NCBI RefSeq assembly: GCF_012271765.1
Contig: NZ_VRKO01000017.1
Span: 186,001-250,000, forward strand
Direction of reading: 5' to 3'
Length of the DNA stretch: 64,000 nucleotides
Source: Erwinia rhapontici
Lineage (GTDB): Bacteria > Pseudomonadota > Gammaproteobacteria > Enterobacterales > Enterobacteriaceae
In this document: positions 34,244-44,632 of the stretch, in pieces
Layout: every line of letters starts with the position of its first letter
Numbering within the stretch: the first letter of the stretch is position 1
Position numbers and translations under genes: made by a program
The notes under the pieces: generated by a model
What the model saw: the letters and a program-made list of their open reading frames with translations, nothing else
Told to the model about the DNA's origin: nothing
Database searches by the model: none

Positions 34244-35525
34244 GACCGACCACATGGGTAACACTTTAGACTGACCACATGGGTAACAGTTATAAACGGC
34301 ATAGCGGAGGAGACTCACTATGCCCTGGACTGAGACTGTTACCATGCAACGCCTCGATTTTATCCGTGCCTGCCTCGCAGGCACACACTCTGTCGCTTCA
34401 CTTTGCCGCCAGTTCGGCATCAGCCGCAAAACCGGCTACAAATGGATTGAACGCTTTGACCCCGGCGACCTTCGCTCCCTTGAAAACCTCTCCCGGGCGC
34501 GCCTCACCTCATCCTGCGTTATCCCTCCCGGCATGGCACAGTGCCTGATATCCCTGCGCCGCGCCCACCCGGACTGGGGACCAAAAAAACTGCGCCACTG
34601 GCTGATTAACACGGGCCATCCCGGCCACGTTCCTGCCGCCAGCACCATCGGCAGCCTGCTTGACCGCGAAGGGCTGGTCACGCCCCGTAAAGTCCGCCGC
34701 CGCACGCCCGGTAACGCCGCCGGTCTGACGGATATCTGCCGCGTTAATCAGGTCTGGAGCGCAGACTTCAAGGGCTGGTTCCGTCTGCGTGACCGCAGCC
34801 TCTGTCGGCCCTTCACCCTGACGGATAACCTCAGCCGCTACCTGCTGGCGTGTGAAGCAGGCACCCGTGAAACCGGGGCGTTCGTCCGCCAGAATCTTGA
34901 GCGGGCCTTCCGGGAATACGGGCTGCCGGACGTGATACGCACGGACAACGGGCATCCCTTCGCCGGTACGGGCATTGCCGGCCTGAGCCGGCTCAGCGTC
35001 TGGCTGATAAAGCTGGGCATCCTGCCGGAACGGATCAGGAAAGGGCATCCGGAAGAGAACGGACGGCATGAGCGGATGCACCGTTCACTGAAGGGTGCGC
35101 TGGCGTGCGGCAACATCTTCACGACGCAGGCAGAGCAGCAGGCGTGGTTCGACGCATACCGGCGAGAGTTCAACGCAGAACGGCCGCACGAGGCGCACGG
35201 AGGAAAAACGCCGTCGACGGTATGGACACCGTCAGCACGGAGGTGGGACGGGGAGGTACCGGAGGTGAAATACCCGGAGGGCTCAAGGCTGCTGCGGGTT
35301 CAGGCAAAGGGAGGGATAAAGCTGGATGAATGGATGTTCCTGAGCGAAGCGCTGAGGGGAGAATACGTGAGGCTGGTCGAAGTGGATGACGGCGTGGATG
35401 TCATCCTCTTCGACCGGCTGATACTGGCTTACTATGAACGGGCAGAAAAGCGTATTATCAGGGTCGACCCGGCATAAAAGTGTTACCTGTGTGCCCGGTC
35501 TGATCTGTTACCTATGTACCCGGTC
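34244..35525 (+). mobile_element. IS481-family insertion sequence
   Basis: One transposase gene lies between compound ends. The left end has two copies of a 20-mer at 34244-34263 and 34269-34288 (GAC[C/T]GACCACATGGGTAACA). The right end has two inverted copies at 35481-35500 and 35506-35525 (TGTTACCTRTGTRCCCGGTC). Both ends have a 25-base period. The element is about 1.28 kb. A TACA flanks the left end and CTACA the right, so a 4-base target duplication is possible but the exact edge is uncertain. It lies between emrD and glpX and breaks no gene. Confidence 0.9.
34320..35477 (+). CDS. IS481-family transposase
   Basis: A 385-residue DDE transposase. An N-terminal helix-turn-helix (HSVASLCRQFGISRKTGYKWIERF, about residues 22-45) is followed by the rve integrase core with catalytic residues in WSADFKGWF (D), IRTDNGHPF (D) and HPEENGRHERMHRSLK (E). 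RPHEAHGGKTPSTVW is the typical family end of the core. The reading frame is intact, so it may be active. GGAGG at 34306-34311 precedes ATG 34320. Confidence 0.95.
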   Translation: MPWTETVTMQRLDFIRACLAGTHSVASLCRQFGISRKTGYKWIERFDPGDLRSLENLSRARLTSSCVIPPGMAQCLISLRRAHPDWGPKKLRHWLINTGHPGHVPAASTIGSLLDREGLVTPRKVRRRTPGNAAGLTDICRVNQVWSADFKGWFRLRDRSLCRPFTLTDNLSRYLLACEAGTRETGAFVRQNLERAFREYGLPDVIRTDNGHPFAGTGIAGLSRLSVWLIKLGILPERIRKGHPEENGRHERMHRSLKGALACGNIFTTQAEQQAWFDAYRREFNAERPHEAHGGKTPSTVWTPSARRWDGEVPEVKYPEGSRLLRVQAKGGIKLDEWMFLSEALRGEYVRLVEVDDGVDVILFDRLILAYYERAEKRIIRVDPA

Positions 35526-35526
35526 C

Positions 35527-35625
35527 TACACGTGCCTCGCCCCTACGGTCTCAGAGGCCGTGTAGGGACCCCTAGGGTCTCAGAAGCCGTGTAGGGGTCG
35601 GGCATGCCCGACCCGCATTGACACC
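35527..35625. repeat. Cluster of palindromic and direct repeats right of the IS
   Basis: It begins with CGTGCCTCGCCC (35531-35542), the complement of GGGCGAGGC at 34226-34234 left of the IS. It also holds two direct copies of GTCTCAGARGCCGTGTAGGG (about 35549 and 35578) and a perfect palindrome GGGTCGGGCATGCCCGACCC (35595-35614). Confidence 0.8.
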
Positions 35626-35643
35626 TACTGAGACGGTAGACGA

Positions 35644-36654
35644 TCACAAAATATACGGGTGCAGGCTTTCGTCTTTCAGATCGAGGTAATGGATCGACTG
35701 AATACGGCGGATGGTGCGGGATTTACCACGTATCAGCAGCGTTTCAGTGGTCGCCATATTGCCCTGACGGGTGATGCCTTTTAACAGGTCGCCGCTGGTA
35801 ATGCCGGTCGCGGAGAAAACCACGTTGTCGTTGCGCGCCATCTCTTCCAGCTTCAGCACCTGTCCGGCAGCAATCCCCATTTCCGCACAGCGTGACAGCT
35901 CCTGTTCGCCCAACTGACGGTTCTCAGGGGTATCACCCTTAACGTCATGACGTGCCAGCAGACGAGCCTGCATATCGCCATCCAGCGCACGGATCACCGC
36001 TGCGGAGACTACGCCTTCCGGTGCGCCACCGATGCCGTACATCACGTCGACTTCGCTGTCCGGCATGCAGGTCAGGATCGACGCGGCAACATCACCGTCC
36101 GGGAACGTAAATACGCGTACGCCAAGCTGTTGCAGGCTGGCAATCACCGCATCGTGGCGTGGTTTCGCCAGCAGGGTCACGGTCAGTTCTGTCAGGGATT
36201 TATTCAGGGCACGGGCAACGCGTTGCAGGTTCTCTTCCAGCGGCAGGTTAAGGTCAATAGCGCCTTTAGCCCCAGGACCGACCACCAGCTTCTCCATATA
36301 CATATCCGGTGCGTGCAGGAAGGTGCCTTTGTCCCCGACGGCCATGACCGCCAGTGCATTGGCCTGCCCCAGTGCGGTCATGCGCGTACCTTCAATGGGA
36401 TCGACGGCAATATCCACCGCATCACCGTTGCCTGTCCCGACTTTCTCGCCGATATACAGCATCGGCGCTTCATCAATTTCCCCTTCGCCAATCACGATCT
36501 GACCGTCGATATCCACTTTGTTGAGCATGATGCGCATTGCATGTACGGCTGCACCGTCTGCCGCATTTTTATCGCCACGCCCCAGCCACTTATAGCCAGC
36601 CAGTGCCGCTGCTTCTGTTACGCGGGAAAATTCAATCGCCAGTTCTCGTTTCAT
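35644..36654 (-). CDS. glpX: Fructose-1,6-bisphosphatase class II
   Basis: 336 residues, as E. coli GlpX. It dephosphorylates fructose 1,6-bisphosphate. The metal and substrate motifs GEGEIDEAPMLYIGE and DIAVDPIEGTRMTALGQ are present, as is YGIGGAPEGVVSAAVIRAL. It is the last gene of glpFKX, 100 bases after glpK. In E. coli it is a secondary FBPase used in gluconeogenesis from glycerol. Confidence 0.97.
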   Translation of the reverse strand: MKRELAIEFSRVTEAAALAGYKWLGRGDKNAADGAAVHAMRIMLNKVDIDGQIVIGEGEIDEAPMLYIGEKVGTGNGDAVDIAVDPIEGTRMTALGQANALAVMAVGDKGTFLHAPDMYMEKLVVGPGAKGAIDLNLPLEENLQRVARALNKSLTELTVTLLAKPRHDAVIASLQQLGVRVFTFPDGDVAASILTCMPDSEVDVMYGIGGAPEGVVSAAVIRALDGDMQARLLARHDVKGDTPENRQLGEQELSRCAEMGIAAGQVLKLEEMARNDNVVFSATGITSGDLLKGITRQGNMATTETLLIRGKSRTIRRIQSIHYLDLKDESLHPYIL

Positions 36655-36754
36655 GACATGCCTTTAAGGAAACTAATGAGGCGGGAAGTTTATCACAGGG
36701 AGCGGAGCGGGGAAGGGAGATACCCGTGGTCAGGCGACCACGGGCAGGAGATGA

Positions 36755-38269
36755 TTACTTGTCGTCAGCGTCTTCCCATGCCTGCGCACGGGCGACGGCT
36801 TTCTTCCATCCTGCGTACAGCACGTTGCGCTGGGTGGTTTCGATGCTTGGGCGGAATTCGCGCTCGATGACGGACTTGGCGCGCACTTCATCCAGATCTT
36901 TCCAGAAGCCCACTGCCAGACCGGCAAGGTAAGCAGAACCCAGCGCAGTCACTTCACGCACTTCAGGACGCTCAACGCGCGCACCGAGGATATCGGACTG
37001 GAACTGCATCAGGAAGTTGTTCGCCACGGCACCACCGTCAACGCGCAGTGATTGCAGACGGGTGTTGGCATCGTTCTGCATCGCTTCCAGCACGTCACGC
37101 GTCTGATAAGCAATGGACTCCAGCGTGGCGCGAATGATGTGGTTAGCATTGGCACCACGCGTCAGGCCGAAGATAGCGCCTCGGGCATACGGGTCCCAGT
37201 AGGGGGCACCCAAACCGGTGAATGCAGGCACCATATACACGCCGTTGGTGTCTTTGACTTTGGTGGCGAAATATTCGGAGTCAGTAGAGTCACTGATCAG
37301 CTTCATTTCGTCACGCAGCCACTGAATGGATGCACCGCCGATAAACACCGCACCTTCCAGCGCATAGTTCACTTCGCCACGTGGGCCGCAGGCGATGGTG
37401 GTCAGCAGGCCGTGTGTTGAGGTCACCGCTTCTGTACCGGTGTTCATCAACATAAAGCAGCCCGTGCCATAGGTATTTTTCGCCATACCCGGCTGGACGC
37501 ACAGCTGGCCATACAGCGCCGCCTGCTGGTCACCCGCAATACCGGCGATTGGAATACGCGTTCCGCCTTTACCACCGATGTTAGTCTGGCCGTAAATCTC
37601 TGACGAGGATTTCACTTCCGGCAACATTTCACGCGGGATATCGAGAATGTCCAGCATGCGCTGATCCCACTCCAGCTTGTGAATATTGAACATCATGGTA
37701 CGGGAGGCGTTGGTGTAGTCGGTGATATGAACCCGTCCCTGCGTCATTTTCCACACCAGCCAGGAGTCGACGGTGCCGAACAGCAGTTCGCCACGGCGTG
37801 CACGCTCGCGGGAGCCTTCCACGTGGTCGAGGATCCACTTCACTTTGGTGCCGGAGAAGTACGGGTTAATCACCAGACCCGTGGTATGACGGATGTACTC
37901 TTCCAGGCCTTCTTTTTTCAGCTTCGAGCAGTAGTCGGCGGTACGCGGGTCCTGCCAGACGATGGCGTTGTAAATCGGCTTGCCGGTTTCTTTGTCCCAC
38001 ACAATGGTGGTTTCACGCTGATTGGTGATACCAATCGCGGCAATTTCGTCAGAGTTAATGTCCGCATGCGCCAGGACTTCGACCAGGGTGGAGCTCTGTG
38101 ACGCCCAGATATCCATCGGGTCATGCTCAACCCAACCCGCTTTCGGGTAGATTTGCTGGAATTCACGCTGTGATACCGCAACGATATTGGAGTCATGATC
38201 CAGAATAACGGCGCGGGAGCTGGTGGTTCCCTGGTCGAGTGCGACAATGTATTTTTTTTCTACGGTCAT
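36755..38269 (-). CDS. glpK: Glycerol kinase
   Basis: The 504-residue product phosphorylates glycerol to glycerol 3-phosphate. [22 protein letters not shown] contains the ATPase phosphate-1 motif DQGTTSSRA. The FGGY-kinase signatures [19 protein letters not shown] and [17 protein letters not shown] follow, and [21 protein letters not shown] is near the C-terminus. The start at 38269 matches E. coli; the frame is open further upstream inside the glpF-glpK gap. It is transcribed with glpF and glpX. Confidence 0.98.
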   Translation of the reverse strand: MTVEKKYIVALDQGTTSSRAVILDHDSNIVAVSQREFQQIYPKAGWVEHDPMDIWASQSSTLVEVLAHADINSDEIAAIGITNQRETTIVWDKETGKPIYNAIVWQDPRTADYCSKLKKEGLEEYIRHTTGLVINPYFSGTKVKWILDHVEGSRERARRGELLFGTVDSWLVWKMTQGRVHITDYTNASRTMMFNIHKLEWDQRMLDILDIPREMLPEVKSSSEIYGQTNIGGKGGTRIPIAGIAGDQQAALYGQLCVQPGMAKNTYGTGCFMLMNTGTEAVTSTHGLLTTIACGPRGEVNYALEGAVFIGGASIQWLRDEMKLISDSTDSEYFATKVKDTNGVYMVPAFTGLGAPYWDPYARGAIFGLTRGANANHIIRATLESIAYQTRDVLEAMQNDANTRLQSLRVDGGAVANNFLMQFQSDILGARVERPEVREVTALGSAYLAGLAVGFWKDLDEVRAKSVIEREFRPSIETTQRNVLYAGWKKAVARAQAWEDADDK

Positions 38270-38303
38270 AATAGGTTCCTGATGGTGTAAGCAATGAGCA
38301 GGA

Positions 38304-39146
38304 TTACGCTTTACGCTGTGCAGCGCGCGGTGCTGATTTTTCCTGTTTCTCCACAACCTTACCCGGAAGGTTGTTGGCAATCAGGGCGCGGTAGCCAAAG
38401 GCACCGAGGCTTGCACCGATCAGTGGGCCAAAGATCGGAACAAGGAAATACGGAATATCACGGGCGCCGGTGAAGGCAACATTACCCCAGCCAGCCACCC
38501 AGGCGAACAGCTTAGGTCCGAAATCACGTGCCGGGTTCAGTGCAAAGCCGGTCAGTGGGCCCATTGCGGCGCCGATGATGGCGATAAGGAAACCAATTAG
38601 CAGCGGTGCCATCGGGCCACGCGGCAGGCCGTTACCGTCATCGGTCAGTGCCATAATCAATGCCATCATGATAGCGGTAATGACCATTTCAACCAGGAAT
38701 GCCTGGCCTACGCTGATGTGCGGGTTAGGGTACGTGGAGAAGATGCCCGCGAGGTCGAGGCTCTCGACGCTGCCACGTACCATGTGATGTGTCTGTTCGT
38801 AATCGAGGAAGAGATTGTGATACAGGCCGTACACCAGCGCTGCGGAGCAGAATGCACCCGCTACCTGTGCGATCGTATAGGGCAGCACTTTACGCCCTTC
38901 GAAATTGGCGAACAGCCACAGAGCGACGCTGACGGCGGGGTTCAGGTGAGCGCCTGAAATACCGGCGGTCAGATAGACGGCCATCGCAACGGCCAGGCCC
39001 CAGACAATACTGATTTCCCAGAGGCCGAAACTGGCTCCGGCAACTTTCATTGCGGCCACGCAGCCAGCACCGAAAAAGATGATCGTGGCAGTGCCGAGAA
39101 ACTCGGCGATGCACTGCCCCTTAAGTGTACTTGTTGTCTGACTCAT
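38304..39146 (-). CDS. glpF: Glycerol facilitator (aquaglyceroporin)
   Basis: A 280-residue six-helix channel with the two NPA boxes: HLNPAVS at residue 69 and LNPARD near 203 (glycerol-type with Asp after the second box). It is the first gene of the glpFKX operon. The gap upstream contains candidate GlpR and CRP sites. Confidence 0.98.
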   Translation of the reverse strand: MSQTTSTLKGQCIAEFLGTATIIFFGAGCVAAMKVAGASFGLWEISIVWGLAVAMAVYLTAGISGAHLNPAVSVALWLFANFEGRKVLPYTIAQVAGAFCSAALVYGLYHNLFLDYEQTHHMVRGSVESLDLAGIFSTYPNPHISVGQAFLVEMVITAIMMALIMALTDDGNGLPRGPMAPLLIGFLIAIIGAAMGPLTGFALNPARDFGPKLFAWVAGWGNVAFTGARDIPYFLVPIFGPLIGASLGAFGYRALIANNLPGKVVEKQEKSAPRAAQRKA

Positions 39147-39591
39147 GATGAATTCCTGAAGGCGAGGTTAATGGTTTAGCTTCTTAGTTTTGCTTCATCC
39201 GTGAATCACCCAAATCTTATGTAGGGCTGTTGTGAATTTATCGTTAACGAGCACAAACGAGAAATAGCGAAATCAAAAATTGTGTTCTGTGTCATAAAAA
39301 TGAGCGTTTTCGCGTATTTTTGCTTTCCAAAAACGACCTGGTGCGCGTTTGATCGCGTGTGAAATGCGCAATTATTTAACGCTGACCTTACATCAGGAGG
39401 GGGAAGATGTTAATGAGACCAGGTATAGACTGAAAATTGTTACAGACTACGCCCTGTAAGGGTTCGCTGCTGGACTTGAGCTGTCGCTCTACTTACAATC
39501 GGAGAATCGTTGTTATCCGCGGAATGCCGGTTCATTCCTCACCCCTGCGGCTAGCATCATCAACGCCCTGCGATTAGGAGAGGTTATAGAC
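39147..39591. promoter_or_regulatory. 445-base glpF-zapB divergent control region
   Basis: On the glpF side are a GlpR-like palindrome AATGAGCGTTTTCGCGTATT (39299-39318), a second operator-like TATCGTTAACGAGCAC near 39238-39253, and a CRP-like TGTGT-TCTGTG-TCATA (39281-39296). These agree with the known repression of glpFK by GlpR and activation by CRP. On the zapB side a strong ribosome site precedes an eight-codon frame at 39407-39433, and the zapB promoter must lie to its right. No longer gene is seen. Confidence 0.55.
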
Positions 39592-39831
39592 ATGTCATTT
39601 GAAGTATTCGAGAAACTGGAAGCGAAAGTGCAGCAGGCGATTGATACCATCACGCTGTTGCAGATGGAAATCGAAGAGCTTAAAGAACAAAACGGTAATT
39701 TGAACCAGCAGGTTCAGCAGGCAGCAGGCAGCAGTGATGCGCTGGTGCGTGAAAATCAGCAGTTAAAAGAAGAGCAGCATGTCTGGCAGGATCGTCTGCG
39801 GGCTTTGCTGGGAAAAATGGAAGAGGTGTAA
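39592..39831 (+). CDS. zapB: Cell division coiled-coil protein ZapB
   Basis: 79 residues, nearly all one coiled coil ([34 protein letters not shown]). It matches E. coli ZapB (81), which links the Z ring to MatP through ZapA. AGGAGAGG-type sequence at 39576-39582 precedes the start. A Gln-rich stretch lies mid-protein ([11 protein letters not shown]). Confidence 0.96.
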   Translation: MSFEVFEKLEAKVQQAIDTITLLQMEIEELKEQNGNLNQQVQQAAGSSDALVRENQQLKEEQHVWQDRLRALLGKMEEV

Positions 39832-39866
39832 TGCTGCACCTGGCGTAAAAGCAGGAAGCAAGCAGA

Positions 39867-39895
39867 AAACGGGTGCCCTGGGGCACCCATTTTAT
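39867..39895. terminator. Terminator between convergent zapB and rraA
   Basis: GGGTGCCC-TG-GGGCACCC flanked by AAAAC on the left and ATTTTATAT on the right; usable in both directions. Confidence 0.88.
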
Positions 39896-39905
39896 ATGTT
39901 CGTCT

Positions 39906-40391
39906 TTATTCGATGTCGAGCGCGTCTTCGGACAGGATCATTCCCGTGTTGTCTGCGTACAGATGATCGCCGGAGAAGAACGTGACGCCACCAAAGTTCA
40001 CCCGCACGTCGCTTTCACCAATGCCTTCACCTGCAGCCCCGGCAGGAATAGCCGCGATGGCCTGAATGCCGATATCCAGTTCTTCCAGATCATCCACCTG
40101 GCGAACAGAACCATACACCACAATGCCTTCCCACTCATTTTGCTGAGCCAGCGTTGCGAGCGCGGCGTCCACCAGCGCACGGCGTACTGAACCACCACCA
40201 TCAACCAGCAGAACACGACCACGGCCGTTTTCCTCCAGCAAATCATAGAGCAGCCCGTTATCTTCGAAACATTTTACCGTGGTGATTTGCCCGCCAAACG
40301 AGGTGCGACCACCAAAGTTTGAGAAAAGCGGTTCAACGACATTCACATCTTCATGGTAGATGTCGCACAGTTCTGAAGTATCGTATTTCAT
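39906..40391 (-). CDS. rraA: RNase E inhibitor RraA
   Basis: A 161-residue protein that binds RNase E and slows mRNA decay. [44 protein letters not shown] and [20 protein letters not shown]-type segments match E. coli RraA throughout. It sits next to menA as in E. coli. Confidence 0.97.
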   Translation of the reverse strand: MKYDTSELCDIYHEDVNVVEPLFSNFGGRTSFGGQITTVKCFEDNGLLYDLLEENGRGRVLLVDGGGSVRRALVDAALATLAQQNEWEGIVVYGSVRQVDDLEELDIGIQAIAAIPAGAAGEGIGESDVRVNFGGVTFFSGDHLYADNTGMILSEDALDIE

Positions 40392-40497
40392 AGGGGTTTC
40401 GTCTGTTTGCCGCAGGAGGGCTAAGTATATCGCTTAAAGGCCACTGTTGGCAAAATCATCAATTGTTAAAAATTGCGATGGGTCAAGCACATCGCGT

Positions 40498-41424
40498 TTA
40501 GCTGAACACTAAGCCGATGGCAAACAGGATATTGATCAGCAGGGCTGCTTTAACGGTTTTTTCCAGCATGGGTCGCATCGCCAGTGCACTGGTTTCTCGC
40601 AAAATGAAACGTCCCTGCTGCCACAACAGAGGTGCCGCGAGCAGGAATAACCAACCCACCGGACGCAGGCTGACCAGCGCACTGTAGAGAGCAAAGCAGG
40701 CCAGTGCGGTGGTTAACAGCACGGCATGATAGCGGCGTGCTCCATGTGCACCCAGGCGAACTGCCAGCGTAAATTTCCCATTCTGCCGGTCGCTGTCGAT
40801 ATCGCGCAGGTTGTTGACGTTCAGTACGGCGGTCGCCAGCAGGCCACAGCCACTGGCGGGCAGCAGCAGCAGCAGATCAATCTGGTGTGTTTGCAGATAG
40901 CTACTGCCGATGACCCCCAGCCAGCCAAAGAAGATCATCACAGACAGATCCCCAAGGCCAAGATAGCCATAGGGTTTTTTCCCCACGGTATAAGCGATGG
41001 CTGCGACTATCGCCAGCGCGCCCATCGCCACAAAGCCGAGGATATCGGCGGGAGACTGGCAGGCCCGCAGGATCAGTAGCAGGCCACAGCCGGTGGTGAT
41101 GGCCACGGTCAGCATCAGCGCGATGCGCATCTGCTCTTTGGTGATCGCCCCTTTCTGCATGCCACGCAACGGCCCGATACGCTGCGGCGTATCGCTGCCT
41201 TTCAGCGCATCGCCGTAGTCATTCGCCAGGTTAGAGAGGATCTGTAACAGAGTGGTGGTCAGCAGCGCCAGCAGGGCGATGGAGGGGTCAAAATGCCCCT
41301 GATGCCACGCCAGAGCGCTACCGGTAATGATCGAGGCACAGGCCAGCGGCAGTGTGCGCAGACGCAGGCTTTCCAACCAGGCCTGGGGCATTGAGAGTGG
41401 GGGAGCCAGTTGAGTATTATCCAT
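40498..41424 (-). CDS. menA: 1,4-dihydroxy-2-naphthoate polyprenyltransferase
   Basis: 308 residues with about nine membrane helices (UbiA superfamily). It prenylates dihydroxynaphthoate in menaquinone synthesis. The two Mg-prenyl-diphosphate motifs are NLANDYGDALKGSDT and NNLRDIDSDRQNGK. It is in the usual place between rraA and hslU. Confidence 0.97.
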   Translation of the reverse strand: MDNTQLAPPLSMPQAWLESLRLRTLPLACASIITGSALAWHQGHFDPSIALLALLTTTLLQILSNLANDYGDALKGSDTPQRIGPLRGMQKGAITKEQMRIALMLTVAITTGCGLLLILRACQSPADILGFVAMGALAIVAAIAYTVGKKPYGYLGLGDLSVMIFFGWLGVIGSSYLQTHQIDLLLLLPASGCGLLATAVLNVNNLRDIDSDRQNGKFTLAVRLGAHGARRYHAVLLTTALACFALYSALVSLRPVGWLFLLAAPLLWQQGRFILRETSALAMRPMLEKTVKAALLINILFAIGLVFS

Positions 41425-41544
41425 GACAGGTTGCGCCTCCGATCCGTTTCAGGTCCAGTGCGGCGAGTGCCAGCACGATATCGGTGTCATGGTAAGCGCC
41501 TTTTTAACAACGGGAGTTAATCCTGGTCAAGTTGGTGCAGGATA

Positions 41545-41570
41545 TAAAAAAAGGAGGCCGAAGCCTCCTG
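41545..41570 (-). terminator. hslVU terminator
   Basis: On the minus strand AGGAGGC-TTCG-GCCTCCT is followed by TTTTTTTAT. A UUCG tetraloop hairpin with a seven-T tail. Confidence 0.93.
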
Positions 41571-41588
41571 ATGTGTCGAGCCGTTTGC

Positions 41589-42920
41589 TTACAGGATAAA
41601 GCGGCTGAGATCTTCGTCAGCCACCAGCTCGTCGAGATGTTTGCCTACATATTCGGCATCAATGGTAATCGACTGGCCATTCAGGTCGCTGGCGTCGTAG
41701 GAGATGTCTTCCATCAGACGCTCCAGGACGGTATGCAGACGACGTGCACCGATGTTTTCAGCGGTCTCATTCACCTGCCATGCCGCAGCCGCAATCTTAC
41801 TGATGCCGTCAGGGGTAAAGTTAATCTCTACGCCTTCCGTGTTCATCAGTGCTTTATATTGCACGGTGATGGAGGCACTTGGCTCTGTGAGGATGCGCTC
41901 AAAGTCGTGCGTGGTCAGCGCCTGGAGTTCAACGCGGATAGGCAGACGGCCCTGCAACTCAGGGATCAAGTCTGACGGGCTGGCTACCTGGAATGCGCCG
42001 GAAGCGATAAACAGGATGTGGTCAGTTTTTACCATGCCGTGTTTTGTCGACACCGTACAGCCTTCGACCAGCGGCAACAGGTCACGCTGTACGCCTTCGC
42101 GAGACACGTCAGGACCGGACGATTCACCCCGTTTACAGACTTTGTCGATCTCATCGATAAACACGATACCGTGCTGTTCAACCGCGTCGATCGCTTCCTG
42201 CTTCAGCTCTTCCGGGTTCACCAGCTTGGCGGCTTCTTCTTCCACCAGCAGTTTCATCGCCTCTTTGATTTTCAGCTTACGAGGTTTCTGTTTCTGGCCG
42301 CCGAGGTTCTGGAACATCGACTGGAGCTGGCTGGTCATCTCTTCCATGCCTGGAGGTGCCATGATTTCTACGCCACCGGATACGGCAGCCAGATCGATTT
42401 CGATCTCTTTGTCATCCAGCTGGCCTTCGCGCAGCTTCTTGCGGAAGGACTGACGCGCAGCAGAAGGCTCAGGTGCTGCTTCATTCTGGCCCCAGTTATT
42501 TTTTGCCGGTGGGATCAACACATCGAGAATGCGCTCTTCAGCCATTTCTTCGGCGCGGTAACGATACTTCTCAATCGCCTGTGAGCGCACCATCTTAATC
42601 GCAGAATCGGTCAGATCGCGGATAATCGAATCCACTTCTTTACCCACATAGCCCACTTCGGTGAACTTGGTCGCTTCGACTTTGATGAAAGGGGCGTTAG
42701 CCAGTTTTGCCAGGCGGCGGGCAATTTCCGTTTTACCCACCCCGGTTGGGCCGATCATCAGAATGTTTTTTGGCGTCACTTCATGACGCAACTCTTCGTC
42801 CAACTGCATACGGCGCCAGCGGTTACGCAGCGCGATGGCGACGGCACGTTTGGCGCCATCCTGGCCGATGATAAATCTGTTCAGTTCGCTGACAATCTCG
42901 CGCGGAGTCATAGCAGACAT
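41589..42920 (-). CDS. hslU: HslU ATPase of the HslVU protease
   Basis: The 443-residue AAA+ unfoldase feeds proteins into Hsl[22 protein letters not shown] at the start, Walker [18 protein letters not shown] and Walker [13 protein letters not shown] are present, with the pore motif [10 protein letters not shown]-adjacent GYVGKEVD. The conserved C-terminus DLSRFIL inserts into HslV. It lies 12 bases after hslV. Confidence 0.98.
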   Translation of the reverse strand: MSAMTPREIVSELNRFIIGQDGAKRAVAIALRNRWRRMQLDEELRHEVTPKNILMIGPTGVGKTEIARRLAKLANAPFIKVEATKFTEVGYVGKEVDSIIRDLTDSAIKMVRSQAIEKYRYRAEEMAEERILDVLIPPAKNNWGQNEAAPEPSAARQSFRKKLREGQLDDKEIEIDLAAVSGGVEIMAPPGMEEMTSQLQSMFQNLGGQKQKPRKLKIKEAMKLLVEEEAAKLVNPEELKQEAIDAVEQHGIVFIDEIDKVCKRGESSGPDVSREGVQRDLLPLVEGCTVSTKHGMVKTDHILFIASGAFQVASPSDLIPELQGRLPIRVELQALTTHDFERILTEPSASITVQYKALMNTEGVEINFTPDGISKIAAAAWQVNETAENIGARRLHTVLERLMEDISYDASDLNGQSITIDAEYVGKHLDELVADEDLSRFIL

Positions 42921-42932
42921 AAATTAGGATCC

Positions 42933-43463
42933 TTACGCTTTAGACGGTAATGCTTCGATGGTGAGGTTATGGTTGGTATAGATGCAGATATCACCTGCAA
43001 TACCTAGCGCTTTTTCCACGATGTCGCGTGCGCCGATATCGGTGTTTTCCAGCAGCGCACGGGCTGCTGCCTGAGCGTATGGACCGCCTGAACCGATAGC
43101 AATTAAGTCGTTTTCTGGCTGGATGACATCCCCGTTACCGGTAATGATCAGCGAGGCATTTTCATCGGCCACGGCCAGCAGTGCTTCAAGTTTGCGCAGC
43201 ATACGGTCGGTGCGCCAGTCTTTTGCCAGTTCGACGGCGGCTTTCACCAGATGACCCTGGTGCATTTCCAGTTTGCGTTCAAAAAGTTCAAACAGAGTGA
43301 AGGCATCGGCGGTACCGCCCGCAAAGCCCGCAATGACTTTGTCATTGTAGAGACGACGCACTTTTTTGACGTTGCCTTTCATCACGGTATTGCCGAGGGT
43401 AGCCTGGCCATCACCGCCAATTACTACCTGGCCGTTGCGTCGTACACTTACTATTGTTGTCAC
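42933..43463 (-). CDS. hslV: HslV peptidase of the HslVU protease
   Basis: The 176-residue proteasome-like subunit starts at GTG 43463, giving the sequence [24 protein letters not shown] after Met removal, with the catalytic N-terminal Thr. AGGGG lies eight bases upstream. GTG is also the E. coli start. The frame is open further upstream but those residues would block the N-terminal Thr. A sigma-32-type promoter is expected but not assigned here. Confidence 0.97.
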   Translation of the reverse strand: MTTIVSVRRNGQVVIGGDGQATLGNTVMKGNVKKVRRLYNDKVIAGFAGGTADAFTLFELFERKLEMHQGHLVKAAVELAKDWRTDRMLRKLEALLAVADENASLIITGNGDVIQPENDLIAIGSGGPYAQAAARALLENTDIGARDIVEKALGIAGDICIYTNHNLTIEALPSKA

Positions 43464-43553
43464 GGGCAGACCCCTTATTGCAGTCGGAAGATGACCCCGC
43501 ACGTTTTGTACGGGGTACTGATGCAATCAGATATGGGGCGGGTTTGAGGGGTT

Positions 43554-44453
43554 TCAACCCCCGATGGACAGAGGAATACAATTTGAGTGGCCGGAACCAC
43601 GCAGGCGTTTTAGCGTGCTGTCGGCCGCACTGCGGTTGTTATACGGTCCGATAACGACACGATTCCAGCCACCGCCGGTCGTGATCCTGCTTTCAAATCC
43701 TTCAAAAGCTAACTGAGCACGAATGGACTCGGCCTGGTCGGTACCTTTGAAGGAGCCACACTGCACCATCCAGCGCTGCGCGCTCTCTTTTTCCGCTTCT
43801 TTTGGCTTGGTTTCCACTTTCGGCTGCGCGGCAATTTCCGGTTTCGGCTGGCGAACAGGTTCGCGGGTGACCGGTGTTATCGGTGCCGGGCGCGGTGTCT
43901 GAGTTTGAGTCTGTGGCTGCGTGCGCGGCTGCGTTTGCTGCTGCGGCATACGCGACTGCTGCTGAAGCTGGCCCTGCTGCTGCTGACGTTGAATGGTCTG
44001 CTGGCGCTGCGCCGGCGTTTGTTCATTCCACGGCACTTCGTTGAGCTGAGTAGGTTGCTGGCGCATATCGGCCTGCATCTGGTCCAGTAGCTGACGCTGT
44101 TCATCGGTTAACTGGGTCTGGGAATGTGCTTCGCCCCCTGACGTCGGTTCTGTAGGCGTAGGAACGCCAAGCTGACGGTTCTCCAGCTCTTTGATATAGC
44201 GCCAGCGTTCTTCCGGTTTGGGTGGCAGGCCATTGCCGGTCGCCTTGTGGTCAGGGATCACTGGTGTATCTTCTTTTTTATGATGCGCGATAAACCACAA
44301 GCCACCAATAAAGGTGACCAGAACGGCAACCGCCAGCACTATCATGATTTTTGATACACCGGACCCACTGCTGCGTTTCTTGCTGCGACTGTTGGTATTT
44401 TTGCGACGCGTCCCTGTCGAACGCCCGCGGCCTACATAATCTTTTTGTGCCAC
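43554..44453 (-). CDS. ftsN: Cell division protein FtsN
   Basis: The 299-residue septal activator has a basic cytoplasmic tail (MAQKDYVGRGRSTGTRRKN), one membrane helix at residues 34-56, a short periplasmic activation segment (EERWRYIKELENRQL), a long Gln/Pro-rich linker, and a C-terminal SPOR domain (RWMVQCGSFKGTDQAESIRAQL) that binds denuded glycan. All key parts are intact. The linker DNA contains many CAG/CAA-type repeats. Confidence 0.97.
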   Translation of the reverse strand: MAQKDYVGRGRSTGTRRKNTNSRSKKRSSGSGVSKIMIVLAVAVLVTFIGGLWFIAHHKKEDTPVIPDHKATGNGLPPKPEERWRYIKELENRQLGVPTPTEPTSGGEAHSQTQLTDEQRQLLDQMQADMRQQPTQLNEVPWNEQTPAQRQQTIQRQQQQGQLQQQSRMPQQQTQPRTQPQTQTQTPRPAPITPVTREPVRQPKPEIAAQPKVETKPKEAEKESAQRWMVQCGSFKGTDQAESIRAQLAFEGFESRITTGGGWNRVVIGPYNNRSAADSTLKRLRGSGHSNCIPLSIGG

Positions 44454-44632
44454 TATCGTTCCGCTAATAATCGATGAAGGTAAGGCCGGGCTAAAAGAGT
44501 GAAAATGTGTACCCGATGATAGCCCGCCATGTTACTGAAGGGCCGGAAGTTTGACCAGCAGCGATCTTACTAAGAATCCGCTGATTTTTGCCCAAAAGCA
44601 GGCATGGCGTGCTACCCGCTATCTGGGAAAAA

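Noticed and set aside
35527-35625. Possible small CRISPR array (repeated GTCTCAGARGCCGTG)
   Set aside because: Only two copies, no regular spacers and no cas genes; it fits the intergenic palindrome family.
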